Positions 10,285 to 22,700 of a stretch of DNA of 64,000 nucleotides are shown here, in pieces. Location of the stretch: the NCBI GenBank assembly GCA_032622095.1, contig CP136066.1:100213319-100277318 (forward strand), given 5' to 3'. This DNA is from Siphonodentalium dalli (taxonomy: Eukaryota > Mollusca > Scaphopoda > Gadilida > Siphonodentaliidae). Within the stretch, counting starts at the first letter, position 1, and every line of letters begins with the position of its first letter. Below the pieces are notes generated by a model. That model did no database searches and was not told where the DNA came from. It saw only the letters and a list, made by a program, of their open reading frames with translations. Made by a program: the position numbers and the translations under genes.

Positions 10285-11970
10285 ATGGACACCGATGCAG
10301 ATGATGAAAGTAAATGTGATGAGATAAAGCCAGCTCGAGAGGAATCCCAGAGCATGGAACAGTTCAAACATGAGATGGTGACTGTAATGGATAAAAAGCT
10401 GGAGGCTTTGCTAACACAGATGCAATGCTTGATTCGGGGTAATAAGAATACTAGCAATACTGAAGAGATGAATAACAGAGATGAGCATGTTAGCACAGGA
10501 AGCAGAGTAGCCGAAACAGAGGCGAACGATAATGCAGCAGAGGTTGCGAGAAAAATTTGAATCATGGTGAAGATAATTATAGCACGGAAGCTCCACATGT
10601 TGGTAATGGCTATATACAACAAAGAGATAGGCAAACAGACGATACCGGTACACAGATGCGATATTCCGAACCAGCAGGATATTCCGAACCAGCATGGCAC
10701 AGCATGCATACACACAAGCAACACCTTTTTTGGTAGGGGAGGTGGAGGTGACCAAACCTATGCTCAACACAGTTATCATAACGGCCGAAGCAATTTTAGT
10801 CAAAATGAGAGACAAAATGGTGAGCCGAGACAATATAACCAGCCATGGGACATGAGAGATCAGCGAATGGGACAAGGCTATGCGTCATATGAGGATAATA
10901 ATCCATCGGCTCTTCCACAGATGCCACAGGCATTTCAGAGTACATCACAACAAGAGCATGACACATACCGGGGTGCCAGTCAAATGCATAACTTGCCATC
11001 AACATGTATGAATAATGGCCAAGAGCGTAATCAAGCTAGACCAGATATGTACGATGGACGATCAAATTGGTCAGATTATTTAGCACATTTCAATCTGGTG
11101 GCCAGACTAAATAGGTGGTCATAAGACACGATGCAGCTACAATTGGGTGTACATCTGAGAGGGTCAGCTAGAAGTGTTCTCGCTGAACTTAGGCCAGATC
11201 AGATTAGTGACTATAACGAGCTTATAAGAGCGTTAACCGCACGGTTTGAGCCGAAAAATCAGACAGAAATGTACAGAGCACATTTGGAAGGTAGAGTCAA
11301 GCGAGAAAAAGAAACACTTCCCGAATTAGCACAGGAGATAAAGAGATTGGTACGGATGTCATACCCAACAGCACCCCTCGATGTTAGAGATAGTTTGGCG
11401 TGCATAGCATTTAAAGATGCTCTTCGTGATCGAGATCTGAAATGGGCTATATGTCAAAGTGGCACAGAAAATGTAGAGGAAGCATTGAGTATAGCACTGA
11501 AGTACGAAGCATTTCAGACCAACGAATCAAGACAATATCCTTCCTCTAGGAACCGGGTTAGGATGCAGCGAGAATTTGCAGAGGACATTGCAGAAATGAC
11601 AAATGAAGATATGCATCGCAATGATAAGCTCAGACAAGTGATAACAGATACAGTGGAAACTGTGTTAAGGCGACACCAGAGGCCTAAGAAGCATTGTAAT
11701 TACTGCCAGAAAGACAATCATACCGAAGATAAATGCTTTAAAAGGCAGAAAGATCAAATGTACAGGTCAGGCCAAATGAACCGAGAACACCACTCAGGTG
11801 ATAATTACCGCCAAATGAGACGGCAGCAATACTCGGGCGATAATCATAGCCAAATGGACAGACAGCACAATGATATTGAAAATCAAAGCCAAATTACCCG
11901 ACAGCATGATTCAGTTGATGAGCACCGAGATAAAGCAGCTAGACAGCCGGGAATGAATCCGGGAAACTAA
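10285..11970 (+). pseudogene. Ty3/gypsy gag
   Basis: One reading frame from an ATG at 10285, broken by in-frame stops near 10558 (TGA) and 11122 (TAA). The N-terminal part is Gln/Asn-rich. The Retrotrans_gag-like core includes YDGRSNWSDYLAHFNLVARL before the second stop, then LRGSARSVLAEL and the block around LTARFEPKNQTEMYRAHLEG. A CCHC zinc knuckle (CNYCQKDNHTEDKC, at 11695-11736) would bind element RNA. After it comes a degenerate internal repeat (RQ-Y/H-SGDNHSQM-like units). The capsid and nucleocapsid roles follow from the family. The stops show that the copy is inactive. Confidence 0.8.
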
Positions 11971-12051
11971 GCTGTGCTGTTCCTGTGGGTCAAGGGGCAA
12001 CAAAGACATTGGATGACGTTGAAATTGATGATGATTTAAACAGACCCGAGC

Positions 12052-12978
12052 TTGTCTATGAATTTAAAGACAAACACCGATGGCCTACTTTTGGGCGTTA
12101 GTCTTTTTGGCCGAAAAATGAACTGGTTGATTGACAGCGGCGCTACTATATCAGTATTACACTCTCGTGTGTATTACGAAATCCCAGAGAATGCAAGACC
12201 ACCATTAGAGGGTGGATGCGGAAAATTAAAAATGGCAGATGGTGAAAATGTCACTCCATTAGGGGCTGCTAAATTTCCTATTGTGATTGGAGAAATATGC
12301 TGCTAATGTTCTATGATTATTGCAGATTTAGACACGCCTGCCATACTGGGTTACAATTTTTTGTACCAAAATGGATGCAATATTAATTTTGCTGATAAGA
12401 CGCCTACTGTTAAAAATCATGTTTTCAAATGCCAGTTAGAAAGCCAGCAAGATTCAACATTTATGTTGACGCTCCAAGAAAATGTGGTTATTCCGCCTCT
12501 AGTAGAAATGATCGTATCTACAAATATTGAGGGTGAGAAACCTTATGTACGGACAGCGATGGTGATGTCTCAAGGCGATCGACTGCAGCAGGAGGGCCTG
12601 TTATTAGCATCAAGCATATTTGATCCAGGACAGACATGCGTGCCATTCAGATTGATAAATCTGAACAGCCAATCAAAAGTGTTGTACAAGAACACACATA
12701 TGACAGTGTGTGAGCCAGTGAAAAGAGAATTCATCACACATTTGAATATATCAGCGAAACCGGAAGATGAGCATATACATGTAGCCGAATGCAATGAATC
12801 CGAGGCAGCATATATTAACCATATCACAGAAAGTGATGAGCTAGAGAAACCGATAGAGTTGCCGGAGCACATGCAAATTTTGATAGACCAGTGTGGCGAT
12901 AATCTGTCAGCCGAACAGATCAAAGATGTGAAGAAACTAATCATGAAACATGAGTCAGTGTTTGCCAAAACAAGCTAG
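12052..12978 (+). pseudogene. Ty3/gypsy aspartic protease and linker
   Basis: The catalytic motif is visible as WLIDSGATISVLH (DSGAT at 12133-12147), and the second conserved block as PAILGYNFLYQNG. A TAA at 12304 splits the two, so the domain cannot be made whole. The downstream linker to about 12970 is the usual spacer before reverse transcriptase and ends QSVFAKTS at a TAG. It lies in the same frame as gag, which suggests an ancestral gag-protease continuity or readthrough. Confidence 0.75.
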
Positions 12979-12998
12979 ACATAGATCGGACGCAGTTA

Positions 12999-14640
12999 GT
13001 GGAACATAGCATTGATACCGGTGATGCCAAGCCTATCAAGCAAGCTCCACGTCGTATTCCATTTTCATTGGGACCACATGCAGATGATGAGATCAAACGC
13101 ATGCTAGCAGCCGATGTTATCGAGGAATCCAAGTCTAGTTGGGCAAGAAACCAGGGTCACATGACCAGCCGCCAGAAATACGCTTTTGTACTGATTTTCG
13201 CAAGGTCAATGAGGTCACAGTTCGTGACTCATATCCTATACCAGGACAGACGATAGTTTAGATGCTCTCAGAGGCTCGAAATGGTACAGCGGGCTTGACT
13301 TAATGGCCGGATACTGGCAGACACCTATGTCGGAAAAAAGATAAGCCTAAGACATCCTTCGTGACCTCTAGTTTGACCTCTGGAAACTCTCAGTATCAAT
13401 TCAAAGTTATGCCTTTCGGTCTCTGCAATGCCGGAGCCTCATTTGAAAGACTGATGGAAACTGTCTTAGCTGGTTTACAGTGGCAAATTTGTGTGCTATA
13501 TATAGATGACATTTTGGTTTATCAAGGACATTTGAAGGCCAATGTCAAAGACTTGATCAGGTATTGACAAGGGTCAATGATGCTGGACTCAAACTATCAC
13601 CGAAGAAGTGTCACCTCTTCAAGCAAAAGTGTGCATTCTTGGGACATCTAGTCTCAGAGAAAGGAGTAGAGCCAGATCCGGGAAAGGTCAAGGCCATCCA
13701 TCATGTGCCCCACCCCGGTCAGTCAAAGACATCAGGAGCTTTTTAGGAACATGCTCCAATTATAGAAAATTCATACGTAACTTCGCACAAATAGCCAGGC
13801 CGTTACACAAGCTCACCGAGAAAAACGAAAAATTTGCATGGAATTCCGAATGTGATGAAGCATTTCAGAAGCTGAAAATGGCATTGATGAACGAACCTGT
13901 CTTGAAGTACCCTGATTTTTCAAGGTCATTTATACTCGATTCTGATGCGAGCAATGGAAGCATCGGCGCGGTACTTTCGCAAGAGTACGAAGATGGCGAG
14001 CATGCCGTGGCCTATTATAGCAGAGCATTATCAAAGCCAGAGCGATCTTACTGCATAACGAGAAAAGAGTTGTTGGCTATAGTGGATGGCGTGAAATTTT
14101 TTCACCCATACCTATTTAATGTGAAATTTTTAGTAAGAACCGACCATGGCGTCTTAAATTGGCTATGGAAATTTAAAAATCCTGAAGGTCAGGTAGCAAG
14201 GTGGATCAGTGTTCTCGACACATATGATTTTAACATTCAGCATCGCGCAGTGCGATTGCATACAAATGCTGATGGGCTATCCAGGGGGACTCCAGAAAAT
14301 TGCGAACATTGCTGGAAAGCTCTGAAACGCGATGAGGCTAAACAAGATTGCGAATGTGATGGGGTCAATGCTGACCAAGTGAATAGGGTCACACGTCAAA
14401 CTGACAGCAGTGGCGAAGCTGAGATGCAAAGTTGGCTTATAACAAAGACCAAACAGGAGATGTCAGATGAACAAAGGAAGGATAAAGAAATATCCGTAAT
14501 AATCGAGTGGAAGGAAAAAGATAGCCACAAACCGAGATGGGAGCATATATCGCAAATGTCGAGCAAAATCAAAACATATTGGGCTCAATGGGAGAGGTCA
14601 TGTGTGTATCCTAATAACAATATGCTACGTTTTTGGAAGA
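12999..14640 (+). pseudogene. Ty3/gypsy reverse transcriptase and RNase H
   Basis: RT motifs in order: KQAPRRIPFSLGPHADDEI at the start; a frameshifted region where the DLMAGYWQ-type block can be seen; MPFGLCNAGASFERLMETVL; and the catalytic YIDDILVY (aspartates at 13505-13510). LSPKKCHLFK and FLGHLVSEKGVEPDP follow. RNase H is in one clean frame from about 13740: FILDSDASNGSIGAVLSQ, TRKELLAIVDGVKFFHPYL and NADGLSR. The frame shifts at least four times between 13000 and 13750. After about 14440 similarity to the usual linker weakens, and it stops near 14640, before any integrase zinc finger. Confidence 0.85.
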
Positions 14641-14650
14641 ACTTGATACC

Positions 14651-14848
14651 CTATTTCCAAGATGGCAGCCAAAATGGCAACCGGAAATCGAGAAATGAAC
14701 TAATTTCAACACATTCGCCAAAAAGATATATCACCATCTCACTCTTACATTTCACTTCCATTTCATCATAGCTGACAACGACCTTAATCCCCCAAACTAC
14801 TGACCCACATTCCATACGAAACGGACAACCTCTATACTCTTCCAACCT
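14651..14848. other. Junction between two retrotransposons
   Basis: About 200 bases that belong recognisably neither to gypsy pol nor to the Bel/Pao LTR. No feature seen. Confidence 0.4.
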
Positions 14849-14996
14849 TGTTGGGAACTATATGCGCGACCAACTTCATTATTGTTTCTATCGCCCAATG
14901 GAGATGCTGTTGTGAAAACCACTTTTTATATTCGATTCAAAATATCGTGGAAAAAGAAGCGATCGTTAGAGTGATAACTATACTAACACCTGTATT
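14849..14996 (+). repeat. Left LTR (5' part) of the Bel/Pao element
   Basis: Aligns with 17141-17270 by eye, sharing blocks such as TTGGGAACTATAT, TGCTGTTGTGA, TTTTATATTCGATT and GATCGTT. Similarity fades beyond this point, so the true LTR end may be further right. Confidence 0.65.
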
Positions 14997-15265
14997 TATT
15001 ACACTCGAACCGGTATCATAGCAAAACCAAAAAGAATACCAAACGCACAATGAAGGGCAAGCAGAAAATCTCAATCACAAAATGTAATCTGCCATAGACG
15101 CGAAAAATGTGCTTGGAGGTACCGTCGTATTGGCAAATCTAAGTAAGCCACGTCCCTCGAACAGATCGACAGCGAAATCATAAATCACATTAAATACGAC
15201 GACGATTAACTGGACAGCGTGATCACAGAAGGGGTGATTATCTCAGCGATACAAACAAGAGACGT

Positions 15266-16075
15266 TTGGAAGCTGAAAATGCACTGTCTATGGAGAACAG
15301 ATATTCCTCTAAACACGAACATGAGAAGAACGATGCCTGTGCGATGGTTGCACTCCTAAAATATCGATATTCATTTTCAATGGACAAATTATGGAGTAGC
15401 CAAAGTTTTGGGAAATGTTTCATGCGCAATACAAGTACATGGCAGTACATGGCAGAAATATTCAGAAGTTCACTTATTTAAGAAGCTTCCTAGTTGGCGA
15501 TGCAATGTGTCAAATTGTGGGTTACCCCTGACAGATTCAAATTGTGCGAACGCTTACGAACTGCTCCAAACACGATATGGACAAATGACAAAATCAGAAG
15601 GCACACATAATTATTTTGATAGGTTTGGATAGACCGAAGGCAGATGCTATACATTTACTTGTTGATTGAAGAGGTGAACATATTGCAATCTTCTGTTTCA
15701 TTATCATGGACATCATTCAGAAACTCATTGAGGGTATGATCACATCAACACATATACCTGTAAATTCTGTTGTTGTGGTTGAGCTATCGTCAAAAATAAC
15801 ATCACAATGATACATTTACTGCTCTGGACACAATTTCTCGTATCATTGCGCAAGATATAAAACCAGAGCATCTATACTTGATTATGCGATTAAATCTAAT
15901 TTGTGTTTCAACTGCCTTGGGTGAACTACATAATTTTCAGTGTAGATTATCCAAACGTTGCCTCTTGTTTGAGCGTAAGTATCATCATACAAATATGTGC
16001 GAAGAAAATAATTCCTCACCAGTTCATAGTGATCTTGACAGAAAACTGTCAATTTTTCCTCAGCATAATTCACAA
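15266..16075 (+). pseudogene. Bel/Pao gag fragments
   Basis: Pieces in several frames match the family. Around 15495-15590: GLPLTDSNCANAYELLQTRY, the conserved block of the Pao gag (DUF1759-type) region. At about 15890-16010: a zinc-knuckle region with FQCRLSKRCLLFERKYHH, the usual 'QCRLSKRC' context of Bel/Pao gag. Frameshifts and stops separate the blocks, and part of the middle (about 15640-15870) is hardly recognisable. This identifies the superfamily despite the missing pol. Confidence 0.65.
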
Positions 16076-16269
16076 CAGCAGAACACGGTAGTGAATTCGG
16101 GCAGTCTTATATGTATTATAGTTCATAATGTTGTTATTATAGCAACAGTTTCAAGCCACTAATCAATGCCACAGAATAACCCATACATGTGTTTTTTTTG
16201 GAAAACAGCAGTTGATAATGAGGGATAAACGTGACACAAGAGCAAATGCCCAAATTTGTTTTGACTGCC

Positions 16270-16710
16270 ATTTTTATCTCAGGCTCTGGCGTCGGAGCTC
16301 AACCTCCAAATTGTCAAACATGAGAAATTGGATGTATCCACATTTGGTGCTCACAACTGTAAGTTGTAACAGTTGGATATAGTTCGAGTTATTGTTGTAC
16401 GTCCAGATGGATGAACGATTCCATTCGAGGCTCTTGTTGTGCTCACAATCAACCAGCCACTGGCAATACAATTATCACGAGTAACTACACAGGAATTGAA
16501 GTTATTGACTTTGGCCCATCCGTTAATTATTCCATGTGATAACTTGGAGGTGTCTCTACTAATAGGATGCGACAGTTACTATGTGTTTGTTAACGGGGAG
16601 ATTGTCACACCCAAATGGCACCAGTTGTCATTAGTTCCAAGCGTGTATACCTATTGTGTGGTCCATCGACCAGGAGCCATGATTCTAATGTTTCAACGAT
16701 TCACACTCTG
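16270..16710 (+). pseudogene. Bel/Pao aspartic protease region fragment
   Basis: The frame from about 16510 reads LTLAHPLIIPCDNLEVSLLI, then GCDSYYVFVNGEIV. This matches the DUF1758-like protease block of Bel/Pao pol, where LLIG(A/C)D-Y-..-GEIV is conserved. The upstream part (STFGAHNCKL and the following bases) is in a different frame with stops. RT, expected next, is absent. Confidence 0.6.
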
Positions 16711-17140
16711 ACAAAACAAGTCAATTGTGCTATCTACTAATGCGATGCAGATGAGTATGAAGCGAATTCTGAATTGCTTGATCCTCACGGTGAGATGTAC
16801 TCAACCGTTAAGTGTCAAATAACCAGACTTATGCAATAATGTTATTCACAATTTGGTATCACAAACATAATTACTCAAAGGGTATACGATGATAGTTGAA
16901 TCAACAACGAACAAGCAACCAATGGTGATAATGATCATGATCTCTTGACGCTATCAACCAGTTGTTAAGTGGATGTACCATGGCATAGCTCAAATCCCAC
17001 CTACTTATTTTAATAGCAAGTCAATGCATGCACATCTTGTAGCATGAAAGGGAGTGCAACAATTAAAACACTTGATAACTAGAATACATATGTATGTGAT
17101 ATGAGTGGTAGTTGTGCCACATTATGGTGGCGTTGGAGTA
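16711..17140. other. Remainder of the Bel/Pao interior
   Basis: No RT, RNase H or integrase motif could be seen in any frame. It ends with the candidate polypurine tract just before 17141. Confidence 0.45.
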
Positions 17141-17270
17141 TGTTGGGAACTATATTAGCGACCATCAGTATTATTGTGTTTTATCTCCCAATGCAGTTGC
17201 TGTTGTGATAAACCACTGTTTTTATATTCGATTAAATATTTCATGGATCGATCGTTCGACTAACCTGTAT
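17141..17270 (+). repeat. Right LTR (5' part) of the Bel/Pao element
   Basis: Starts TGTTGGGAACTATATT and parallels the left copy over about 130 bases, with many substitutions. That degree of divergence implies an old insertion. Confidence 0.65.
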
Positions 17271-19136
17271 GACTAAACAAACCCTACAAACCTACTCCCA
17301 CATAAATAAAACCATTCCATATGAAACTACTTTATTTTGAGACTACTATCAAACGGCCCACCCTATGAGTATACTCGCGATAAATTGTTTTAAAAAACCC
17401 ATAAAGCTGATGTCCATATTTATTTGAAACAACTTGAAGTGTCTGTAATCACATAACATGATGGGCCTGGTCACAAGTTAACCGAAACGACTCCCAAAGC
17501 TTAAATTTTGTTGTCCCTTTCATATCATCAATCCCCATGTATATAATTGATATACAATAAAATATGTTTAAATCAAATCAATATTAGCACTTGTTTTGTA
17601 TTTCTAAATAGCGACTCGTATGGAATACGTACTGTTTACTCCGATGTTTACACATGTATCGTATACATATTAAGTTCTTGCAGTTATGATTCGGAGGTAG
17701 ATTGTGGCTTACGTTCTTATAATTCATATTAACTGAGCAATTTGATCAAAGAAATCTGTAATCTTTTTATTTTATTTTTCGGAACATTAACAATATTCGG
17801 AATGCCTAACTGCCACAACGAGTCCATGTGGGAGTCAGGTATCCCCAAAATGCCCGTGAATACACGGATTAAATGGACATGGCTCGCTCATTGTAACATC
17901 AAACTGCATACACAACCTGAGAGGAGGAAGGATATAGTAAGATATCTGCGAGAACTATTTCTGACCTCATCCGGCCTTATAGCATGAGGTGATTATCATG
18001 ATCCAGTCTGTGTAAAATACTGACTCCCAATTGCGACGTATCTGTCGCCCGGAACCGCAAAGGGATTATTCAAAAGGTAGAATTGCATGTTACAGAATGA
18101 GGCACCAGACCACCATGGAATTGTAATATAAAACATCAATAATATCTAACAATAAAATGAATTGACAACAGTTCCCGGTGTATTGTCGTTACTATGGTAA
18201 CAAATTCGTCTATGTCACTGGAAATCCATTTCATATGACATATGATATGTTTGACCAAATTATCGAATTTAATAAGAGATGCAAGCGGGTCTCAAACAAA
18301 GAACATTACCTCGACGCATGCTTTTGCAATTTTGAATGTATATTTGACAATTGTGAGACGGAATTATTCGTTATAGTTCATATTGCTGTATTCGGGTAAG
18401 CAGGAGACAACAAGCTGCATTATACAAGACTCGTTCAGTGTGTAATAGACCCTTTCAATTGATCAATTATACTGACAAGGCAATCTATTTTCATACTCCC
18501 TTTTATCTCATGTTAAATATTGTTGGCATTGATGACATCGGCGAGTCGAGTAGAAATCTATGTCGTAGCAGCATAATTATGTTATCAATAGAGTATAAAT
18601 TACTCCGGTAGAAACATGTACTTGTGGGACTTAAGGTCTATAACAATGGGAATTTGCAAATGGTCGATTTAATCAATTTGCTGTATCCCCATTATATACG
18701 CAAGCAACTAACCATATCATCAGATTTGTATTTCTAATATATCTTGTTTTTTTTAAACTAACAACATAATTATAGATATTGGTCACTGACTAGAATATTC
18801 CATAAATTCTGCATTCAATAGAGCGTTGAGGACAAGCAACCACTCAATAATAACCGTCAAATGACAACCGTCACGATCCTCGACTTAGGACAGACTATAG
18901 GTTAGAAAGGGAAATGTGTTATGTGAATCAACACATATTTACTTATACAACACACTTACGAATCTTAATCAAAGTGCGACAGTCTCTGACGTAATAGTAA
19001 AATAATAGAACTCTTAGTTTTCACACTTATAATTAAATTACTTTCAGCAGAAAGGATATACATGCAAGTATATTATAGCAAATGCGAATCTCGTACTGTC
19101 GCCCATATGCCACCAGTATTTATAGACCTTACTCAT
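17271..19136. other. Spacer, no gene seen
   Basis: AT-rich. Short frames near 17742-17987 and 18178-18399 have no recognisable motifs or splice context. No repeat structure found. Confidence 0.5.
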
Positions 19137-19343
19137 ATTTAATTTCGCGTAGTACTATTTTCCCTCAGTTTAGAATTCGCGCACTTTAAATTCGCGCACC
19201 TAGTTGCGCGAATTAAAAACTGACAAAAATATTTCATTAATATTTCCGTGATATTTTCGTATATTAAACACCATCGCGGCGGATTAACATCCTGTAGACA
19301 ATAAACTAGTAACTACATACATCATCATTTTGTGGCGACCTGG

Positions 19344-19890
19344 AATATTATAAAGTTATTATACAGTATGTGTTTTTCTTGTACGAGTCCAGGTTGTGGT
19401 GGAATGTCATATTGGCCGAGACAATATGACTTTTCACCACAACCTGTACGAGTACAAGAAAAACTCATACTGTACACAACATTGTATAATGACATTTTTA
19501 TAATCCATATATATGTTTATTGGGAAAATATATTTATTTGGGAATAAAACTTTAGTGGTTATTTTTGGTATTTGTCGGCACTTAATTATCTTTAAAAGCA
19601 TGTATTTGATCATCAGAAAGCATGAGTTGGAACAGTATATAAACACGGAAAGGAAAAAAAACTAAATGCGGAAGTGAAATGTCTGCTAAATCCACCAGTG
19701 TTGCGCGCGCATCACAATTTCATTTCACAATAGTTAATTCGTGACGTCACAGATACCCGATACAAAAGTCATATTGCACACTTGTGAGTCCGATATGACA
19801 TTCGAGAGTCCAATAGGACTTTTTCCCGGATTATCACGTGGCGGCTTTTGTCCAATCAGAAAGAGTGTTAGTTACGGGATGAATAATAAT
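19344..19890. mobile_element. Hairpin-headed insertion within MITE family A
   Basis: The segment is absent from copy 2 of the MITE, so it is an insertion. It starts with a long hairpin (19361-19475) and contains a second small palindrome near 19767-19800 (GTCATAT ... ATATGAC) and a TGACGTCA-type motif near 19742. This resembles the foldback elements at 31-36 kb, but the termini are not clearly the same. Confidence 0.6.
19361..19475. repeat. Long hairpin with a CGAG marker in both arms
   Basis: Arms of about 53 bases around a short loop (GCCGAGA). They are complementary apart from a few sites. One site is CGAG at 19384-19387 facing CGAG at 19449-19452, both on the plus strand, giving a tandem G-A mismatch in a hairpin. 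Confidence 0.85.
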
Positions 19891-20187
19891 AGTATTTCTT
19901 ATACAAGTTCAACAATGTCTATGTTACCATGATTTGTCGCTTGGTGTTGTGAGCAATGGTATTGATAGCGGTTGGCCGAATGTAAATATATACATACATG
20001 TAGAGATGTAATTGTCTCTTCAACCGTTCATAATTTATGTAAACTCAGCAACATAGCCCTCCTGTATTACCTATGGACTGTGGTTTAGATTAAACTTGGG
20101 AGTCGTACTATTTTTCGCTCAGTTTTAAATTCGCGCGCCGATAGGTGCGCGAGAAACAGTACTGCGCGAATTTAAATGCGAGTAAAT

Positions 20188-22700
20188 TATATACAAATGA
20201 ACAACTGTAACTCACACACAGTAATGCAGAGGAAAATGGTTAGAATACCACAAAAAAAGTTCGCAGCAAATATGCATATAGTAATATTCAAAATCAGTGG
20301 CCATGGCATATTTTATCGCCTGACATGAGGAGGGGGTAAGTTTTTAGCCACTTTTCAGTTAGTAGTACAGATTACTAATTTACCTATCACAGTTCTATAG
20401 CAAATGTCCATAGAAACTGTTAGTGTTGATAGCAAAAACATTTAGCAATAATTCGATAATTCGCGTGATAATGGTACGAATTCCGCGCTCATCTTTCTGA
20501 AAATAGTTCTTACTTTCCAAGATAACATCAATACATTTCATTCTTTGACAACCAAACATGGCTTGGTTATTTCATTAGTTTATTCTGGTAACGAAAATAG
20601 TCTAGTGGGTTCAGCGGAAAGGACTTTCTAGAACGTGTCGTCCATTTATCAAATTAGGTCAAATATCGCCTTTAAAACACAAAAACTGATTTTAAAGAAC
20701 CATGCCACAATAAAAAGTCGCACACCCGTGAGATTTGTCCCGAAAACTCGTACTGGCCGATATTTGTTCTCAGTAAAACGAATTGTACTTGATTTCTGTT
20801 GAATTCTTCTGAATGGAATTTTCTTTGCATAGTCAAGAAGTTTGTGTTGGTGTAATACAGTGTTTGTATTGTGTAGTATGCATGTTATAAGTTCGAATTG
20901 TTTCGTGAAATAAAATAAAGCATATCTTGCCGCTTCTACGACGATATAAATCTCCAGTGGTGCGATAGAGTTCACTCCGTTTCATATTGTGAACAAAGCC
21001 AGCCCCAATACTCACTACACCTGCGTATCAACCTGGAAGCCTTTCTCTGCTTGTTAATTATAATTTATATCGTCCACGTATGATTCGATCAAGACAAGCA
21101 TTTAATCTCAGTCAGTCTATGACAGTAGTTACCCACTCCAACAGCACGCATAAAAGTTATAACACATTGTAAGAGTATAGCCCATAGATGAGATATTATT
21201 TGTTAATAAAACCCAGTCCGATTGTTCTATGTTATTTTATAGGAAGTTTTCAAAAGTTGATATCTGAAAAGCTATAGAATCTGTAGAATGTTCATATCTA
21301 TTGAATGACTCCAACCTACCCACATGCACCGATACCTACATAGATCTGAAAGGAACTAGTTCACTTCTGAATTATCTCAACTCCTCTTACGGGCAAGGAT
21401 ATTTGCATGTAATTATGTTTCTTGTCGAGTTTGCGTTCCTGCGTATGATGCAAAAGGACCAATCAGCAGGCAATATTACATTAATATAGTTACCGTTCTT
21501 CAGCTGGAATTAAAAATGTGTTAACACAAGTGCTGGATGTTATACTGGGGTGGGGAAAGGTAAATCGTGAATGTGTGTTCATTAATGCGTCAATGTTAAC
21601 TCCGGATGTTTTGTGTCATTCAGAAATGACCACTTCAGTTTTCTATGCGCAAATTGGGAACTATACATAATATTGATAATTCCCAGCCAAATAAATGCTA
21701 AACGAATATGTTCGGTTGAATCGACGATAAGTTTTTGGGCAATGTCGTAATGAAACGCCACGGCTCTTGCGTATTCCGTAACATCTGGACAAAAACTCGA
21801 TTAATTTATGTTGCGACAATAAATAATGGCGAACATGTGCATTACACATGCTTGTTTGGTTTTTATTCTAAGAGATATTAGCACAGAATGATTTTTCGAT
21901 AATTGTTAAATCATATACTCCTCATGAAAACATGAAATATGAGATACACAAATAAAATCAGCCACTTCCAATCGTAAGAAATTTGGTTTCTGATTCGCTG
22001 GTTGGTGTCGACTACAAAAATACCCACGAACCTTTCTATCTACAAAAAAAAGAAGCTTGAAATATGGTCTCAACTCACGGATTATAACACCGACAGAGAT
22101 GTCCTTCAGCATGTATTTGAACCATAAATGTGAGTCAACTTGCATACTTGCCTTGATGGGTGATTGAAGTGCTATGTAGGTGAGTCTTTAAAGCATACGA
22201 ATGCTGATAAATAAATTCATAAATGGCCATTAAATAAACAAACAAAGGCTACATCTACAACTCGTCCCAAGTTTATAGCGAACTTCACAAAATGAGTCCA
22301 GACCTAATCTACTGGACGAGTTCTGTAAATTTCGTTATGAACTGCAGACGAGTAGTAGATTATATTTATTACTTGATCCAAAACCTCCATAAAGCGTTCT
22401 TAAATAAAACAAAATGGGATGTGAAACTAACAGCGGCTTCTGTAAGGCATATGATGACGTTTCACATACAATGCGTTGTTTGCCCGCGTAAACAAATAGT
22501 CCCTGGATAAATAAGTCTCGTTAACGTATTTAATGGCGTAAATTTAATGAAATAATTTTTCAAACTATATCAATATCAGTCACATACATCGATTCCACTT
22601 CATTCCTCGTCCCCGATTCTGAATCACGTTTGCGCAACAATAATACATTTGAGTACACCTGGCACCATTTCATGTTATGCAACGACCGTTGGATATCATT
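20188..22700. other. Spacer, no gene seen
   Basis: AT-rich, with no recognisable coding exon, RNA or repeat. Short frames such as 20649-20975 (minus) look random. Confidence 0.5.

Larger units (their letters stand above)
10165..14650 (+). mobile_element. Ty3/gypsy LTR retrotransposon, decayed and 3'-truncated
   Basis: A primer-binding-like site is followed in order by gag (10285-11970), aspartic protease (12052-12978), reverse transcriptase (12999-13750) and RNase H (13800-14290): the Ty3/gypsy order. No integrase, polypurine tract or 3' LTR follows. Similarity fades near 14640, where an unrelated sequence begins, 200 bases before a Bel/Pao LTR. Several in-frame stops and frameshifts make it a dead copy. 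The loss of the 3' end could be a deletion linked to the neighbouring Bel/Pao insertion; that is inference. Confidence 0.85.
14849..17270 (+). mobile_element. Bel/Pao LTR retrotransposon, internally deleted
   Basis: Two diverged direct repeats beginning TGTTGGGAACTATAT (14849 and 17141) are LTR starts; TGTTGGGA is typical of this superfamily. Between them are recognisable gag and protease pieces in Bel/Pao order, but the RT, RNase H and integrase needed for transposition are missing, so the ~2.3 kb interior is a deletion derivative. Just before the right LTR a G-rich stretch (TTATGGTGGCGTTGGAGTA) fits a decayed polypurine tract. The LTR 3' ends and the target duplication are unresolved. Confidence 0.75.
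19137..20187. mobile_element. MITE family A, copy 1 (interrupted by an insertion)
   Basis: The same element as 41778-42324. The left end reads CCTTACTCATATTTAATTTC, followed by AATTCGCGCACTTTAAATTC. The right end is the inverse (GCGCGAATTTAAATGCGAGT). The body shares long stretches with copy 2, such as AACACCATCGC, GACAATAAACTAGT, TTTGTGGCGACCTGG and ACTGTGGTTTAGATTAAACT. Copy 1 differs by about 547 inserted bases between GACCTGG (19343) and AGTATTTC (19891). No transposase; the TA target is inferred from copy 2. Confidence 0.85.

Noticed and set aside
14849-17270. Retrovirus-like element with an envelope gene
   Set aside because: No envelope-type frame or signal peptide between protease fragment and right LTR.
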